Positions 1 through 9,299 of a stretch of 64,000 nucleotides of DNA are shown piece by piece (within the stretch, counting starts at the first letter, position 1; each line of letters begins with the position of its first letter). The stretch covers positions 225,655 to 289,654 of the forward strand of contig NZ_WIAX01000013.1 of NCBI RefSeq assembly GCF_009467795.1, in the 5' to 3' direction. This DNA is from Nesterenkonia halophila. Lineage in GTDB: Bacteria; Actinomycetota; Actinomycetes; Actinomycetales; Micrococcaceae. The position numbers and the translations under genes were made by a program. Below the pieces are notes generated by a model. That model saw nothing but the letters and a program-made list of their open reading frames with translations. It ran no database searches and was not told where the DNA came from.

Positions 1-151
1 CGCGGAGCAGGGCGAAGTCCGCCTCCATCCGATTCAGGTCCCGGGTCATGAGCACGACCTTGCGCTGGACGGGCAGCAGCTTCAGCCCGGAATAGACGGC
101 GCGCGCTCCCCATACCAGCACACTCAGCGCGTGCGGCATCATGCGGTTCAC
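1..151 (-). CDS. N-terminal fragment of a CDP-glycerol glycerophosphotransferase-like (TagF-type) protein, cut by the window edge
   Basis: Only about 50 codons are inside the window, read leftwards off its start. The visible segment contains 'KLLPVQRKVVLMTR' followed by 'DFALL', which matches the start of the catalytic part of TagF/TagB-like CDP-glycerol:poly(glycerophosphate) transferases ('K-LPV-x-KVVF-x-SR...DF-LL'). Such enzymes polymerise or prime teichoic-acid-like glycerol phosphate chains at the cytoplasmic face of the membrane. I use the GTG at 151; ATGs at 142 and 139, or a GTG further upstream, are also possible. The position next to a rhamnan/pyruvylated glycan locus fits a wall-polymer role. 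The assignment rests on a short motif, so confidence is moderate. Confidence 0.45.
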   Translation of the reverse strand, partial: MNRMMPHALSVLVWGARAVYSGLKLLPVQRKVVLMTRDLNRMEADFALLR

Positions 152-359
152 GGTCCCATCCCCCCAGAGCAGCACTCGCCCATCAGTCGGATGATGAGTC
201 GGTCGGCTCGTCACTGCTGGCACATACCGGGGCTACCCTAACGCACCCTGCAGACACGGTGAGCGGCGCGGAGTCCGGGAACTCGTCCGGGCGATGCGGA
301 AGCATCCGCCCGGACGGCTCTACACTGGGCACGCACTCCTCCCGCCCCCGAGAGGTTCT

Positions 360-2294
360 ATGCGCCCCTCCCGCCCCTCGGCGATGCCGTGGCTGCTCTC
401 CGTCCTGGTCACGCCCGCTCTCGTCCTGCCGCAGACCGGGGCGACCGCCCCGCCCTCGCCGGCGGAGGAGGCCCGGGAGGAGCCGCTGGTGTGCACCCCC
501 TCGTCGGACGCCACGTCCTATGACACGGATTCGTCACAACGCTGGAGGGTGGCCGACCGCTCAGTCGTGGATCCCTCCATCTGGTCCGGCCATCAGGTGT
601 CGCAGGACATGGTCGTCGACGGGCCGGCGACCTATGTGGGGTATTACGACGCCGACCGACACCTGACCGTCGGCTACCGCCCGGCGCCGGGGCATCCGTG
701 GGAGACCCGCCGACTGTCCGGCGCCGCCGCCGTCGTCGGCTGGGACAGTCACAACGGCATCGACCTGGCGGTCGACTCCGCCGGAGATCTCCACGTCGCG
801 GCGAACATGCACCTGGACGACCTGCGCTACTGGCGCACCAGCTCACCGGGGGACCTCGATTCGCTCGAGCGCGTGGAGACCATGGTCTCGCCCGACCGGG
901 AGGATCAGGTGACCTACCCGGCCTTCCGGCGCGCCGACGACGGCACGCTGATCTTCGATCATCGGAACGGCGGCGCCGGCGACGGGACCCAGTTCTTCAG
1001 CGTCTACGATCCCGATCGGCGCAGCTGGTCCTCCCTCGTGGACGGTCCGCTCTTCGACGGCGGATCATCGCGCGACGGTGAAGACTACAGCGCCTATCAC
1101 CGGATCACCGAGGAGCCGAACAGCGACGGCTACTACGAGATGACCTGGGTCTGGCGCCGGACCCCGGACGCGGCGACGAACTCGCGCCTGTCCTATGCGC
1201 GCAGCACGGACCTCGAGCACTGGGAGACCGCCTCGGGGAAGCCCCTGGACCTCCCCCTCCGCCGGGACGCCGCCGGCGTGGTGGTGGACGACGTTCCGGA
1301 GCACGGCGGTCTCCTCAACGGGGCCGAGCGAGTCGCCGAGGACTCCTCCGGACGTCCGGTGGTCGTCTATCCGCGGCTCGACGACGCCGGGGACCATCAG
1401 CTGTTCGGCGCCCGTCCGTCGGCCGACGGATGGGAGACGCAGAGGCTCACGCGCTGGACGGGCAGCATGGACCTCGAGGGAGAGGGCACCCTCTCGACCC
1501 CATTGCACCTGAGCGACGTCGAGTCGCAGTCCGACGGGAGCATCCGGGCAGACTTCCGGTGCTCGGGCCCGGAGAAGCGTGCCCGCTCCCTGATCCTGGA
1601 CGGCCGCTCGCTGAAGCCGGTGGCGGAGACGGCCATCCCGTCGAACGGCTACCCCGCGGAGATCACCCGGCGACGGGAGACCACACCCCCGGCCGATCAT
1701 GGGGTGCTGGAGGTCGTCGAGCCGGCCGACGACGAGAGGCGCGCCATGTTCTGGCAGTCCCGGGGCAGCAACGGGGACCGGCCGTTCCAGCAGACGCCGT
1801 CTCCGCTGCCGCTGCGCGTCTACACGCTGGAACCGCAGACCGCCGCCTCTCCGCCGCGGCAGCTGCAGGCGGAGCCCTCGTCACAGGGCCTCCGCCTCAC
1901 CTGGCGCGCCCCGACGGACGACGGCGGCTCCCCCATCACCGGCTACCGCATCGAGACCTCGCGGGACGGCGGCATGACCTGGCGACGCGCCGACCACGTC
2001 GACAGCACCGCCGCCCGGATCGATCCCGAGCGCGCGGACGGTCCGGAGGACCTGACCATGCGCGTCACGGCGACGAATCGGAACGGCGCGGGAGACGGCG
2101 CCACCGTCGTGGCCTCGGTGCCGGGCACGATGGCCGCAGTCGAAGCCTCGGGCGCCGCCGACGTCGACGGCGCTCGGAATACCTGGGTCCCGACGGCGGC
2201 AGGCGGCGGCATCCTCCTCCTGCTCGCGCTGGCCGTCCGACGTCGTCGGCCGGCCCGTTCCCGTCGTCGACGCTACAGGCCGCGCTCGCGATAG
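360..2294 (+). CDS. secreted, membrane-anchored BNR-repeat protein with a C-terminal fibronectin type III domain
   Basis: The 644-residue product starts at ATG 360, which has GAGAGG just upstream; an in-frame ATG at 294 lacks such a site. It begins with a signal peptide (MRPSRPSAMPWLLSV...), followed by roughly 420 residues resembling the BNR_4/sialidase-like propeller family ('VGWDSHNGIDLAVDSAG', 'FDHRNGGAGDG'). A fibronectin type III domain lies around residues 505-590 ('LTWRAPTDDGGSPITGYRI'). The protein ends in a hydrophobic segment (GGGILLLLALAV) and an Arg-rich tail, so it is probably exported and held in the membrane with the propeller outside. Propeller proteins of this kind bind or cleave polysaccharides, but I see no proof of catalysis. 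Its 3' end overlaps the convergent sulfotransferase gene by 22 bases. Confidence 0.75.
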   Translation: MRPSRPSAMPWLLSVLVTPALVLPQTGATAPPSPAEEAREEPLVCTPSSDATSYDTDSSQRWRVADRSVVDPSIWSGHQVSQDMVVDGPATYVGYYDADRHLTVGYRPAPGHPWETRRLSGAAAVVGWDSHNGIDLAVDSAGDLHVAANMHLDDLRYWRTSSPGDLDSLERVETMVSPDREDQVTYPAFRRADDGTLIFDHRNGGAGDGTQFFSVYDPDRRSWSSLVDGPLFDGGSSRDGEDYSAYHRITEEPNSDGYYEMTWVWRRTPDAATNSRLSYARSTDLEHWETASGKPLDLPLRRDAAGVVVDDVPEHGGLLNGAERVAEDSSGRPVVVYPRLDDAGDHQLFGARPSADGWETQRLTRWTGSMDLEGEGTLSTPLHLSDVESQSDGSIRADFRCSGPEKRARSLILDGRSLKPVAETAIPSNGYPAEITRRRETTPPADHGVLEVVEPADDERRAMFWQSRGSNGDRPFQQTPSPLPLRVYTLEPQTAASPPRQLQAEPSSQGLRLTWRAPTDDGGSPITGYRIETSRDGGMTWRRADHVDSTAARIDPERADGPEDLTMRVTATNRNGAGDGATVVASVPGTMAAVEASGAADVDGARNTWVPTAAGGGILLLLALAVRRRRPARSRRRRYRPRSR

Positions 2295-3280
2295 GTCTCG
2301 TCCAGAGCCTTCACCAGCTGGTAGCAGAGATCGTCCAGCTCACTGTCCGCCGCCTCCTGCGGCCGCCAGTCCTCGACGGGCTTGGAACGGAAGGCCTCCG
2401 GGTCCGTCCATCGCCGGTCCGACGTGATGCGGTCCATGTAGGGCGCTCGCACGTGCTTCTCCAGGAGCGGTCTCTGCTCGCCCATGAAGTCGATGATCCG
2501 CTCGACCTCATCCATGGGCACCACCCAGGGCGGCCTCCCGCCCGGCAACGACCTGCTGAGGATGAAGTCGAAGCGCGGCCGATGGGGCTCCGGCCGCAGA
2601 TCCGGATGCCGCTGGTACAGCCTCAGGACCTCCCCGGGCAGGCTCGCGTTCGCTCTCTCGACCTGCTCGGCCCGTTGCCGGATGGAGTAGATGTCGCAGA
2701 AGTCGCCGACGATGTCTCCGCTCAGCGGGACGACGTCGACGCTGTCGACCAGGCCGGCGTACTTCTCGGCGAATTCTCCCCACCGCATCTGGGTGTCCAG
2801 GAACTTCCCGGTGTAGTCCGACAGCGTCGACGAGGACCAGGCGCCCCACTGCCACCAGGCCGAGTTGACCAGATCGACGGGGGACCGCACCCATGCGACG
2901 AACTCCACGCGCACGTCGTCCGGGACGCAGCCCAGCAGCAGGTGCGCGCCCTCGCTGGTGTGGAAGTACGACTCGTTCGAGATCACGAGGAAATCGTGGT
3001 CCTCGTAGTACTGCCCGAGACGCCGCCGCAGCAGCTCGGGGAACGAGTCTCCGAAGGTCCCGAGGTTAGAGAAGATCGGGGAGGACTTCGCCCCGGAGAG
3101 GCTGTCCTCGGCCCGTTTCCGCAGTGACTCGCCCAGCACCAGACCGTTGCGGCGGAGGACCGCATAACGCCCGACGCCGATCTGGTCGGAACGCATCAGC
3201 CCGGCACGAGGCAGCCAGGTCTGCAGGGCGCTGCTGCCGCACTTTCCCGCCCCACCGTGGATGATCAGTCGTTTGACCAC
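2273..3280 (-). CDS. sulfotransferase-family protein
   Basis: The 335-residue protein opens with a nucleotide-binding loop (IIHGGAGKCGSSALQTWL) in the place where PAPS-dependent sulfotransferases carry the 5'-phosphosulfate loop. Further on, 'WVRSPVDLVNSAW' matches the 3'-phosphate-binding element (R-x-P...S). It would transfer sulfate from PAPS to a sugar of the polysaccharide made by neighbouring genes. The start is set at GTG 3280 because GAAGGAG lies 5 bases ahead; the longer open frame upstream only shadows the next gene. It lies 26 bases downstream of the pyruvyl-transferase gene and is probably co-transcribed with it. Substrate unknown. A distant kinase-like P-loop protein is the alternative, less likely because both PAPS elements are visible. 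Confidence 0.7.
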   Translation of the reverse strand: MVKRLIIHGGAGKCGSSALQTWLPRAGLMRSDQIGVGRYAVLRRNGLVLGESLRKRAEDSLSGAKSSPIFSNLGTFGDSFPELLRRRLGQYYEDHDFLVISNESYFHTSEGAHLLLGCVPDDVRVEFVAWVRSPVDLVNSAWWQWGAWSSSTLSDYTGKFLDTQMRWGEFAEKYAGLVDSVDVVPLSGDIVGDFCDIYSIRQRAEQVERANASLPGEVLRLYQRHPDLRPEPHRPRFDFILSRSLPGGRPPWVVPMDEVERIIDFMGEQRPLLEKHVRAPYMDRITSDRRWTDPEAFRSKPVEDWRPQEAADSELDDLCYQLVKALDETYRERGL

Positions 3281-3306
3281 GCTTCTCCTTCGTTCGACCT
3301 GGGCGC

Positions 3307-4527
3307 TCATCCCTCGCCGACGGACACGGTGGACTCGGCATCGTCGGTCGCTGCGAGCCCCGCCAGGTGGTCCGACGGGTTCAGCCCCAGCTCCCGCACG
3401 ACATCGAGGTACGACGCAGCGATGCTCCGCCTCCGCGCATCGAGGACCGCCGGATCGCTGTCGAAGACGACCGTCTGGAAGACATCCTTGAGATCCTCGA
3501 GGCGCCGCACCTCGTTCATCTGGTGCAGGGACGCCGAGGGGATGGCCATGGTCTCGGTCAGCTCCTTGACGCGGAGGTCGTGGACGACAGGCATGGCGGG
3601 GACGGAGGCCTGGATTCCCATCATGTTCCCGTGGATACGGGAACCGACCACGCCGCTGCACTTGGCCATGTACGCGATCCACTCGTCGACGCGGGAGAAG
3701 GCCTGCGCGCGTGAACGGAGCAGCTCCTCGAACTTCTTGACGTCCATGCCGGCGATGTAGGAGTTCAGATGCGCGAGCTGCTGTCGGTTGACCCGCTCGT
3801 CGAAGCCGAGGCCCCACTGCAGCACCGCCGGCTGCATCTGCCCGACGTAGTCGGCCCCCCGGTACCGCACATACTCGAAGAGGAGCTTCTCGACCTTGTC
3901 ATGCATCGGCGTCCGAGCCGACTGGCCGTAGATCCCCTCAGTGATCGCGAGACGGTCCAGGACCGAGTTCCGGCTTCCCTTCTCGATGATGGTGGTCCAC
4001 AGCGCAGGATCGGCGTTGATCAGGTACGAGGGGCAGCCGAGCGCCACGACGTTGTCGATCCCGTACCGGGACAGGACCTCCTTGGTGAACTCGCCCCGCA
4101 CGAGGATAGCGGGCGTGCGCGCCGCCACTTCCTGGAGGAACGTCACCGTGCCCGAGGGGATCTCGGGGAAGTCGGACGGCGTCATGTCCATCTTCGCCTG
4201 GGAGCCCACTCCGCAGAGCAGGACCGGCTTGTCGACCTTGCGGACGAAATGGGCCTGCTGGCCGTAGTCGATCTGGGGATTCACCAGATTCGCCTCGGGC
4301 AGCACCATGACGTCGACGTTGTCCCGCACCCACGCGGGATCCGACGAATAGGTGAGATACACGACCTCGTCGGCGAAGAGCTTCCGCGCCCCGTACTTGA
4401 AGGCGAGGTTGCCGGTATTGATGCTGGTGACCTGGATCAGCTCGTCATAGCTGAGGCCGACCCGGTCGGTCACCCCGTTGTAGTCCTGCAGTCCCGTCGC
4501 GTCGTAGACGAAATATCCAACACGCAT
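3307..4527 (-). CDS. polysaccharide pyruvyl transferase family protein
   Basis: The product (406 residues) has the hallmarks of the pyruvyl transferase superfamily (CsaB/GumL/WcaK type): 'VLLCGVGSQAK' in the middle, 'LVRGEFTKEVLSRYG' and 'NVVALGCPSYL' soon after, and a late 'GSRIHGNMMG' segment with the conserved S-R-x-H-G. Members add a ketal-linked pyruvate from phosphoenolpyruvate to a terminal sugar, which gives the wall polymer a negative charge and often serves to anchor SLH-domain proteins. ATG 4527 is preferred over GTG 4533 because AGGAAG sits 6 bases upstream of the ATG. It is placed between the rhamnosyltransferase fusion and the sulfotransferase on the same strand, consistent with decoration of the same glycan. 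Confidence 0.8.
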   Translation of the reverse strand: MRVGYFVYDATGLQDYNGVTDRVGLSYDELIQVTSINTGNLAFKYGARKLFADEVVYLTYSSDPAWVRDNVDVMVLPEANLVNPQIDYGQQAHFVRKVDKPVLLCGVGSQAKMDMTPSDFPEIPSGTVTFLQEVAARTPAILVRGEFTKEVLSRYGIDNVVALGCPSYLINADPALWTTIIEKGSRNSVLDRLAITEGIYGQSARTPMHDKVEKLLFEYVRYRGADYVGQMQPAVLQWGLGFDERVNRQQLAHLNSYIAGMDVKKFEELLRSRAQAFSRVDEWIAYMAKCSGVVGSRIHGNMMGIQASVPAMPVVHDLRVKELTETMAIPSASLHQMNEVRRLEDLKDVFQTVVFDSDPAVLDARRRSIAASYLDVVRELGLNPSDHLAGLAATDDAESTVSVGEG

Positions 4528-4590
4528 TGTCACTTCCTAGCCTCTGGTCTCGGTCGTCTGACTGTACTGGCCGATCATCGGCGGGCCCGC

Positions 4591-7500
4591 CTAGACCAGC
4601 TTCGGCCGCCCCGAGGCCTCGTCCATGTAGCGCTTCGACGCGTCCCAGGCGCCGTCGATGTACCGCTCCTTGGAGGCGAGGAAGGCCGCCAGCTCGCTCT
4701 CGCGCAGGCCGCTCCGGGCCGCCGCATGGGTCGCCTGCTCGGCTTCGTGCTGCTTCGCATGGACGACCTCCTTGGCATTCCGGAACCGCAGGAGGCCGAA
4801 GTTCTGGTAGAGCGCCGCGGCCTCCTCCGTGCCCCGCTTATAGGCCAGCTCCGGATCCTGCGTGTAGTCATGCGAATGGATGACCTGCGACGAAGGCGCA
4901 TAGGCACGCGAGTAGCCCATCGTCAGCAACTTCCGCGCGATCGCCTGGTCCTCGGCGAAGGGCACCGGCGGGAAGCCGTGCTCGCGCAGCAGGTCCCCGC
5001 GATATCCGGCGTTGTTGTCGCTGTTGAAGCAGACGGTCGCCACGAAGTACGGGTCGTTGTCGAACCGCTCGGCGACATCCTTGCGCTCCATCACGTAGCC
5101 CAGACCGCGCAGTCCGTTGAAGTGCTGCTTCAGCTCGACGTCGTACAGCTCATGGTGCTCCGAGTAGGCGCGGTGGCTGCCGAAGGAGTAGCCGCAGCTG
5201 GGCAGCATCGCGATGGGTGCGATCAGCGACTCGAGCCAGTACTCGTGCGCCGGGATGGCATCCTGCGTGATGTAGGCGTAGTAGTCCGTCTCCAGCAGGC
5301 GAGCCGCCTCGGTCCGCGCCGGACCGTGGGAGAAGGTCCGGGCGTCGATCGGGTGGACCTTCGCCAGTCCGCGCCGCTCGACCTCGGCCACGACCGGCGC
5401 GACCTCGCCGTCGAGCCGCGAGTCGATGATCTGCAGCTCCACGTCGAACGACGTCAGCTGGCCGTGGACCGCCTCGACGACCTCCCTGAATTCCTCCCCG
5501 GGGTAATAGGTCGGGATCACCACGCCGACGCTCCGTCGACGCGGGGCCGGCTCGCGCTGCTCCTCGGCGACCAGGAAGTTCTCCTCCATCCACGCGCCGA
5601 TCTTCTCGAACTCGCCCTCCCAGGAGAGCGAGCGCGCGAAGCTGTGGTACGCCCCGCGGAGCTCGTCGAAGGACTCCTGCGTCAGCCGACGCGCCTGCTC
5701 GGCGACGAACCGGACGATCCCCTCCGCGGACGGCTCCACGGAGTGGGCGCCGCGGGCGTCCGTCGTCTCCCGCGTCGACTCCGACGCCGGCTGCACGACG
5801 ACGGTGCCGGCCGCGGCGAGCTCCACCGGCATGATCGAGTAGTTGGTGGCCGATGCGACGAGCCCGAATCGCGACTTCTGGAACAGCTCCGCCATCTCGG
5901 CCGGAGAGATGACCCCGGCGTTCACCACTTTGTCGCCGAGCGGATAGGCCGGGTGGTCGTCGCCGAAGACGACCACCTCGCCCAGGCCCAGCTCGGCGAG
6001 CTTGTTGGCGGCGTCGGCCATCATCTCGGAGGCCCGTCGCGCCGAGTGGCCGCGGACGTAGACCGCGGCGAGCACGTCGCGCTCGGCGAGCGGCAGGTCG
6101 CGCTGGGAGAACATCGGCTCCGCGCACAGCTCGAAGCTCGTGTGCATGCCGCCGTAGGGCTCGACGAGCTGCTCGAGCCACGGCCCGGCGCAGATGAAGT
6201 CCAGCCCGAGGCGGTAGGTCCACTCGGCCCGGAGAGCGTCAGCGCCGGCGGGGAGGAACAGCGACTCGCGGTCCTGCACGAAGTACAGGCGCGCATTGGC
6301 GTTCTTGTTCTCCGTGGTCAAGTACGCCGTGTCCCAGGAGCTCGCCACGAGGACCTCGCCCGCCACCTCATGGAAGCCGTCCTCGAACCGACGGAAGGAG
6401 ATCGGGCTGATCGGGAAATGCCCGATGAACTCGGCGTAGAGGTCGTCGATCTGCGAGACGGTCTTCTCTCCGGGGATCCAGAACACCGACTCCCAGCCCA
6501 GGCGAGCCAGCGTGCGCGCCGCACGGAACATGGTGGTGTGACCGCCTCCGCCCTTGCTGAAGGCGGGGACGACCCAGTTGATCCGCCGGCGACCGACGCG
6601 GACGGAGGAGAGCACCTCGGTGGTCTCCAGATCGACCTCGGACTCCAGGACCTCGGCGGGTGTCTGCACGTCGATCCAGTCCTGCCCGGTCCAGTGGCCG
6701 ACCCAGGCCACTGCGGAGGCCAGCCGGGCCCGCTGCATGCCGGCGGCGACTTCCCGGGACGGCAGATGCCCCAGGAGGATGCCGATGGACAGGAAGTGCG
6801 CGAGCGCCGTGCCGTCCCAGCCCTGGAGCTCGGTCGCATACCGCTCGCGATAGTAGCCGGGGTCGAAGAAGCGGGACGGCTGCGTGCCCTCGCGCTCCCC
6901 GTTCAGCTGGTAATGCAGCACGAAGTCGAAGTCGTCGCCCGCCTTCGTGAGATCGGGCCGCCGATTCCGATAGTGGACCGCGTCGAAGTCGAAGAACTGC
7001 CGCGCGGCGTGCAGCGCCGCGCGGCTGTGGAGCGTGCGCCCACGCTCCGTCGCCGCCGTCGGCGAGGTGATCTCGCGGCCCTCGAGGTGCCCGAACTGGC
7101 GATAGTGCTTCACCGGGTGGACGCGCTTCGCCGCCACATCGCCGAAGCGCTTCCAGTAGTCGATCGGGGAGAAGTTCTGGTTGGGGGCCAGCAGGTTCTG
7201 CCGCCCCACCCGGCTGTAGTGGTTCCGTGCCTCGTCGGGGCCGCTCAGACGGTGGACCTCGGCGTACCACTCCGCATCCAGCTCGACGATCTCGTCGACC
7301 CCGGCCCCGCTGGAGATGCCGGTGGCCGGCGCCGTATAGGGGCGGTCCTCGTCCAGCCCGTGCGTCAGCAGGTGGAGCGTGATCAGCCAACGTCCCCAGG
7401 TCTGCGGGATGTCCGCGTTGAGGTCGCGATACTGCCGCCAGTCGAAGGTGGGCGGGACGTCGGCGGGGTCCACGTTCTTCGACTCGGCCAGCGACTCGAA

Positions 7501-7626
7501 GGTCGGATGCCGCTCGGCCGCTCCGCCCTTCTCCCTCCAGTGCGCCTCCGCCTCGGCGGCGTTCAGCCCGCGGGCGTCCTCGTACCAGGAGGTGTAGAAG
7601 TCACTGTCGAAGTGCGGGGTGTTCAC
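4591..7626 (-). CDS. large bifunctional rhamnosyltransferase: WsaF-like GT4 module fused to an RfbF-like GT2 module
   Basis: The 1011-residue protein has three parts. Residues 1-330 contain several degenerate units of the form 'F-D-x-YY...HY...G-x-EGR-P' (for example 'HYRQFGHLEGREI', 'HYQLNGEREGTQ'), a helical repeat often attached to glycosyltransferases. From about residue 347, 'INWVVPAFSKGGGGH' begins a WsaF-type rhamnosyltransferase module running to about 690. From about 699, 'VGVVIPTYYPG', 'TFSHGPARTEAA' and 'YITQDAIPAHEYWL' are the RfbF rhamnosyltransferase signature. It probably makes two successive linkages of a rhamnose-containing chain from dTDP-L-rhamnose in the cytoplasm. GTG 7626 has GGGAGAA upstream; longer reading frames run into the non-coding spacer. 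A 341-base gap precedes it, so it may have its own promoter. Confidence 0.8.
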   Translation of the reverse strand: MNTPHFDSDFYTSWYEDARGLNAAEAEAHWREKGGAAERHPTFESLAESKNVDPADVPPTFDWRQYRDLNADIPQTWGRWLITLHLLTHGLDEDRPYTAPATGISSGAGVDEIVELDAEWYAEVHRLSGPDEARNHYSRVGRQNLLAPNQNFSPIDYWKRFGDVAAKRVHPVKHYRQFGHLEGREITSPTAATERGRTLHSRAALHAARQFFDFDAVHYRNRRPDLTKAGDDFDFVLHYQLNGEREGTQPSRFFDPGYYRERYATELQGWDGTALAHFLSIGILLGHLPSREVAAGMQRARLASAVAWVGHWTGQDWIDVQTPAEVLESEVDLETTEVLSSVRVGRRRINWVVPAFSKGGGGHTTMFRAARTLARLGWESVFWIPGEKTVSQIDDLYAEFIGHFPISPISFRRFEDGFHEVAGEVLVASSWDTAYLTTENKNANARLYFVQDRESLFLPAGADALRAEWTYRLGLDFICAGPWLEQLVEPYGGMHTSFELCAEPMFSQRDLPLAERDVLAAVYVRGHSARRASEMMADAANKLAELGLGEVVVFGDDHPAYPLGDKVVNAGVISPAEMAELFQKSRFGLVASATNYSIMPVELAAAGTVVVQPASESTRETTDARGAHSVEPSAEGIVRFVAEQARRLTQESFDELRGAYHSFARSLSWEGEFEKIGAWMEENFLVAEEQREPAPRRRSVGVVIPTYYPGEEFREVVEAVHGQLTSFDVELQIIDSRLDGEVAPVVAEVERRGLAKVHPIDARTFSHGPARTEAARLLETDYYAYITQDAIPAHEYWLESLIAPIAMLPSCGYSFGSHRAYSEHHELYDVELKQHFNGLRGLGYVMERKDVAERFDNDPYFVATVCFNSDNNAGYRGDLLREHGFPPVPFAEDQAIARKLLTMGYSRAYAPSSQVIHSHDYTQDPELAYKRGTEEAAALYQNFGLLRFRNAKEVVHAKQHEAEQATHAAARSGLRESELAAFLASKERYIDGAWDASKRYMDEASGRPKLV

Positions 7627-7967
7627 CAGTCGTTCTCCCTTGATCCAGAGGTGTCGGACGAGTTGCTGCGAGCGGCGGGCGGGCAGACCTGTTCCGAGGG
7701 CGTCGCACAGGACGGGCGCTGGAGCCTCCGACGACCCTCCGGGCCGGACGGAACATGCCGATCCCGGAGTGCAGGACGTCGCCGCCGGGTGTTCCCCTCG
7801 CGCCCGGACGGGCTTCCGAGACGCGGCGACATGGACTGCGCCGCGCTGCACAGGTTCTGCCGCTGGCGCAGTCTACCTGCGCCCGGCGCCCTACCCGCCG
7901 GTACCCGGTGGCGCGCCTCCGCGAGGTCCTCAGGTCTCGGTTCATCGGGTCGATTCATCGGCGCGGC
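7627..7967. other. intergenic spacer, no convincing gene
   Basis: These 341 bases separate the rhamnosyltransferase fusion from the upstream AlgX-like gene on the same strand. Open frames here give Arg/Pro-rich products without family features and are chance products of high GC. The most likely content is the promoter and untranslated leader of the downstream glycosyltransferase gene. A short GC-rich inverted region around 7890-7920 could weaken read-through from the upstream gene. I see no clear -10/-35 pair. Confidence 0.4.
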
Positions 7968-9299
7968 TCACTGCTCCGGGATCTGCGGCATGAATCGTTC
8001 GATCGTCTGGCCGATGACCACATCCGGCCGGACACGCTCGATCTCGTCCCAGTCGAACTCCGCCTGCCAGCGCATCCGGAACTCGGCGAAGAGGTGCTTC
8101 GCCCACCATCCGAGATGCTCGGAGTCCTCGCCCGGGCCGAAGGACGAGCTGCCGAATGCCATCGCGCTCTTCGGCGACGCAGCCGTGCTGTTCTTGAAGT
8201 CGAACCACAGGCCGCGATGCCGCCCGGACCCGACCTCGCCGCGGGCGGTCATCCTGGCGGCCTCTGCGTACGGCTGGAAGTCCCGGTCGTCTGCCACTGT
8301 GACCTGCTCGTAGAACGGCAGCGTGCCGAAATACTTGGAGAGGTCCCCGCGCCGAGCCTGGGTGGTGCTCATCGGCACGCGCTCGACGACTGCGCGCAGG
8401 CGCGGCTCGACGGCGGCGAAGAGACCTGCCGCCACCTTCTGGGTGCCCTGCGGCGAGAGATGCGTGTCGGTGGCGAAGAAGCCCGAGCGCTTGGGCTTCA
8501 TCTGTTCGAGCGTCGGACGCACGTTCACCCACCACGGCTCGCTGCGCAGCGCGGAGCTGACCTCCCGGAGGAGCGGAGTGGGGCCGCTCACCGGGACCGG
8601 CGCCAGGTCGCGGAGGATGCTCAGCTTCTCCGGCAGGATCGTCTGGACGTAGGTGATGCCCAGCTCGGCGCACCGCTCAGCGCGCCTCTGGAGGAGCTCG
8701 ACCCACTGGGCGGAGAGCTCTCGCACGTCCTCGCGATCCATCCGATACTGCTCCGTCAGGCTGTTCGATCCCCCGGTGAGGAACATGACGCCGTCATGGC
8801 CCAAGACGGCCGGGTCCGCCGAATACCCCACCGGCAGATGGACCGGAGAGAAGTCCTCCGGGCGGGGGTGACCCACACGCTGCGGATGGTCCGTGCCGCC
8901 GGCGCCTCCCCGGGCGGCCTTGTTCTCCAGCTCCTGGCGGGCCTTGTCCGCGCAGACGACCCGAAAGCCGTCGGTGGGACTGAGGATCGTCCGACGCCGC
9001 CCGGCCACCGCTACCAGGCGGACCTTCTCCGCGACGAAGGCGAGTGCCGAATACCGTCGGGGAAGATCCAGCTCGAAGGGTACCGCTTCGGGGACGGCGC
9101 GCTGCAGCGTCGTGTCCGTGCCCTGCGGCGTGATCGTCATCAGCGTCCTGCCGTCATGGACCAGCTCCACGTACTCAGCATGCGCCGCCCAGCCGGACGC
9201 CGTCGCCTGGGCGAAATCGATGCGGAAGTAGCCGTACGGCTGGTCGGCGGCCTGTGTGTCCGACGCGTGCTGTTCGGCCGTCGGGTGGTCAGTCGTCAT
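7968..9299 (-). CDS. AlgX/AlgJ-like SGNH-fold protein, probable polysaccharide O-acetylation factor
   Basis: The 443-residue protein contains 'GVMFLTGGSN' and, about 120 residues later, 'FFATDTHLSPQGT', matching the D-x-H-W/L-(S/T)-P-x-G block that holds the catalytic Asp and His of AlgX/AlgJ-type acetyltransferases. Near the C-terminus, 'FGSSSFG' could supply the nucleophilic Ser of the SGNH triad. No signal peptide is evident, unusual for AlgJ/AlgX, which act outside; the actinobacterial homologues may act in the cytoplasm or be membrane-associated by partners. The start overlaps the end of the upstream glycosyltransferase gene by 11 bases, so translation is coupled. Role inferred: O-acetylation of the rhamnose-rich glycan. 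Confidence 0.65.
   Translation of the reverse strand: MTTDHPTAEQHASDTQAADQPYGYFRIDFAQATASGWAAHAEYVELVHDGRTLMTITPQGTDTTLQRAVPEAVPFELDLPRRYSALAFVAEKVRLVAVAGRRRTILSPTDGFRVVCADKARQELENKAARGGAGGTDHPQRVGHPRPEDFSPVHLPVGYSADPAVLGHDGVMFLTGGSNSLTEQYRMDREDVRELSAQWVELLQRRAERCAELGITYVQTILPEKLSILRDLAPVPVSGPTPLLREVSSALRSEPWWVNVRPTLEQMKPKRSGFFATDTHLSPQGTQKVAAGLFAAVEPRLRAVVERVPMSTTQARRGDLSKYFGTLPFYEQVTVADDRDFQPYAEAARMTARGEVGSGRHRGLWFDFKNSTAASPKSAMAFGSSSFGPGEDSEHLGWWAKHLFAEFRMRWQAEFDWDEIERVRPDVVIGQTIERFMPQIPEQ

Noticed and set aside
3281..3817. N-terminal extension of the sulfotransferase to give about 514 residues
   Set aside because: The extra part is an out-of-frame reading of the pyruvyl transferase gene, and GTG 3280 has an excellent ribosome site.
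3769..8313. Very long open frame on the plus strand opposite the pyruvyl- and glycosyltransferase genes
   Set aside because: High GC removes stop codons from the antisense frame; the product is Arg/Val/Leu-rich with no family motif, while the minus strand has clear motifs throughout.
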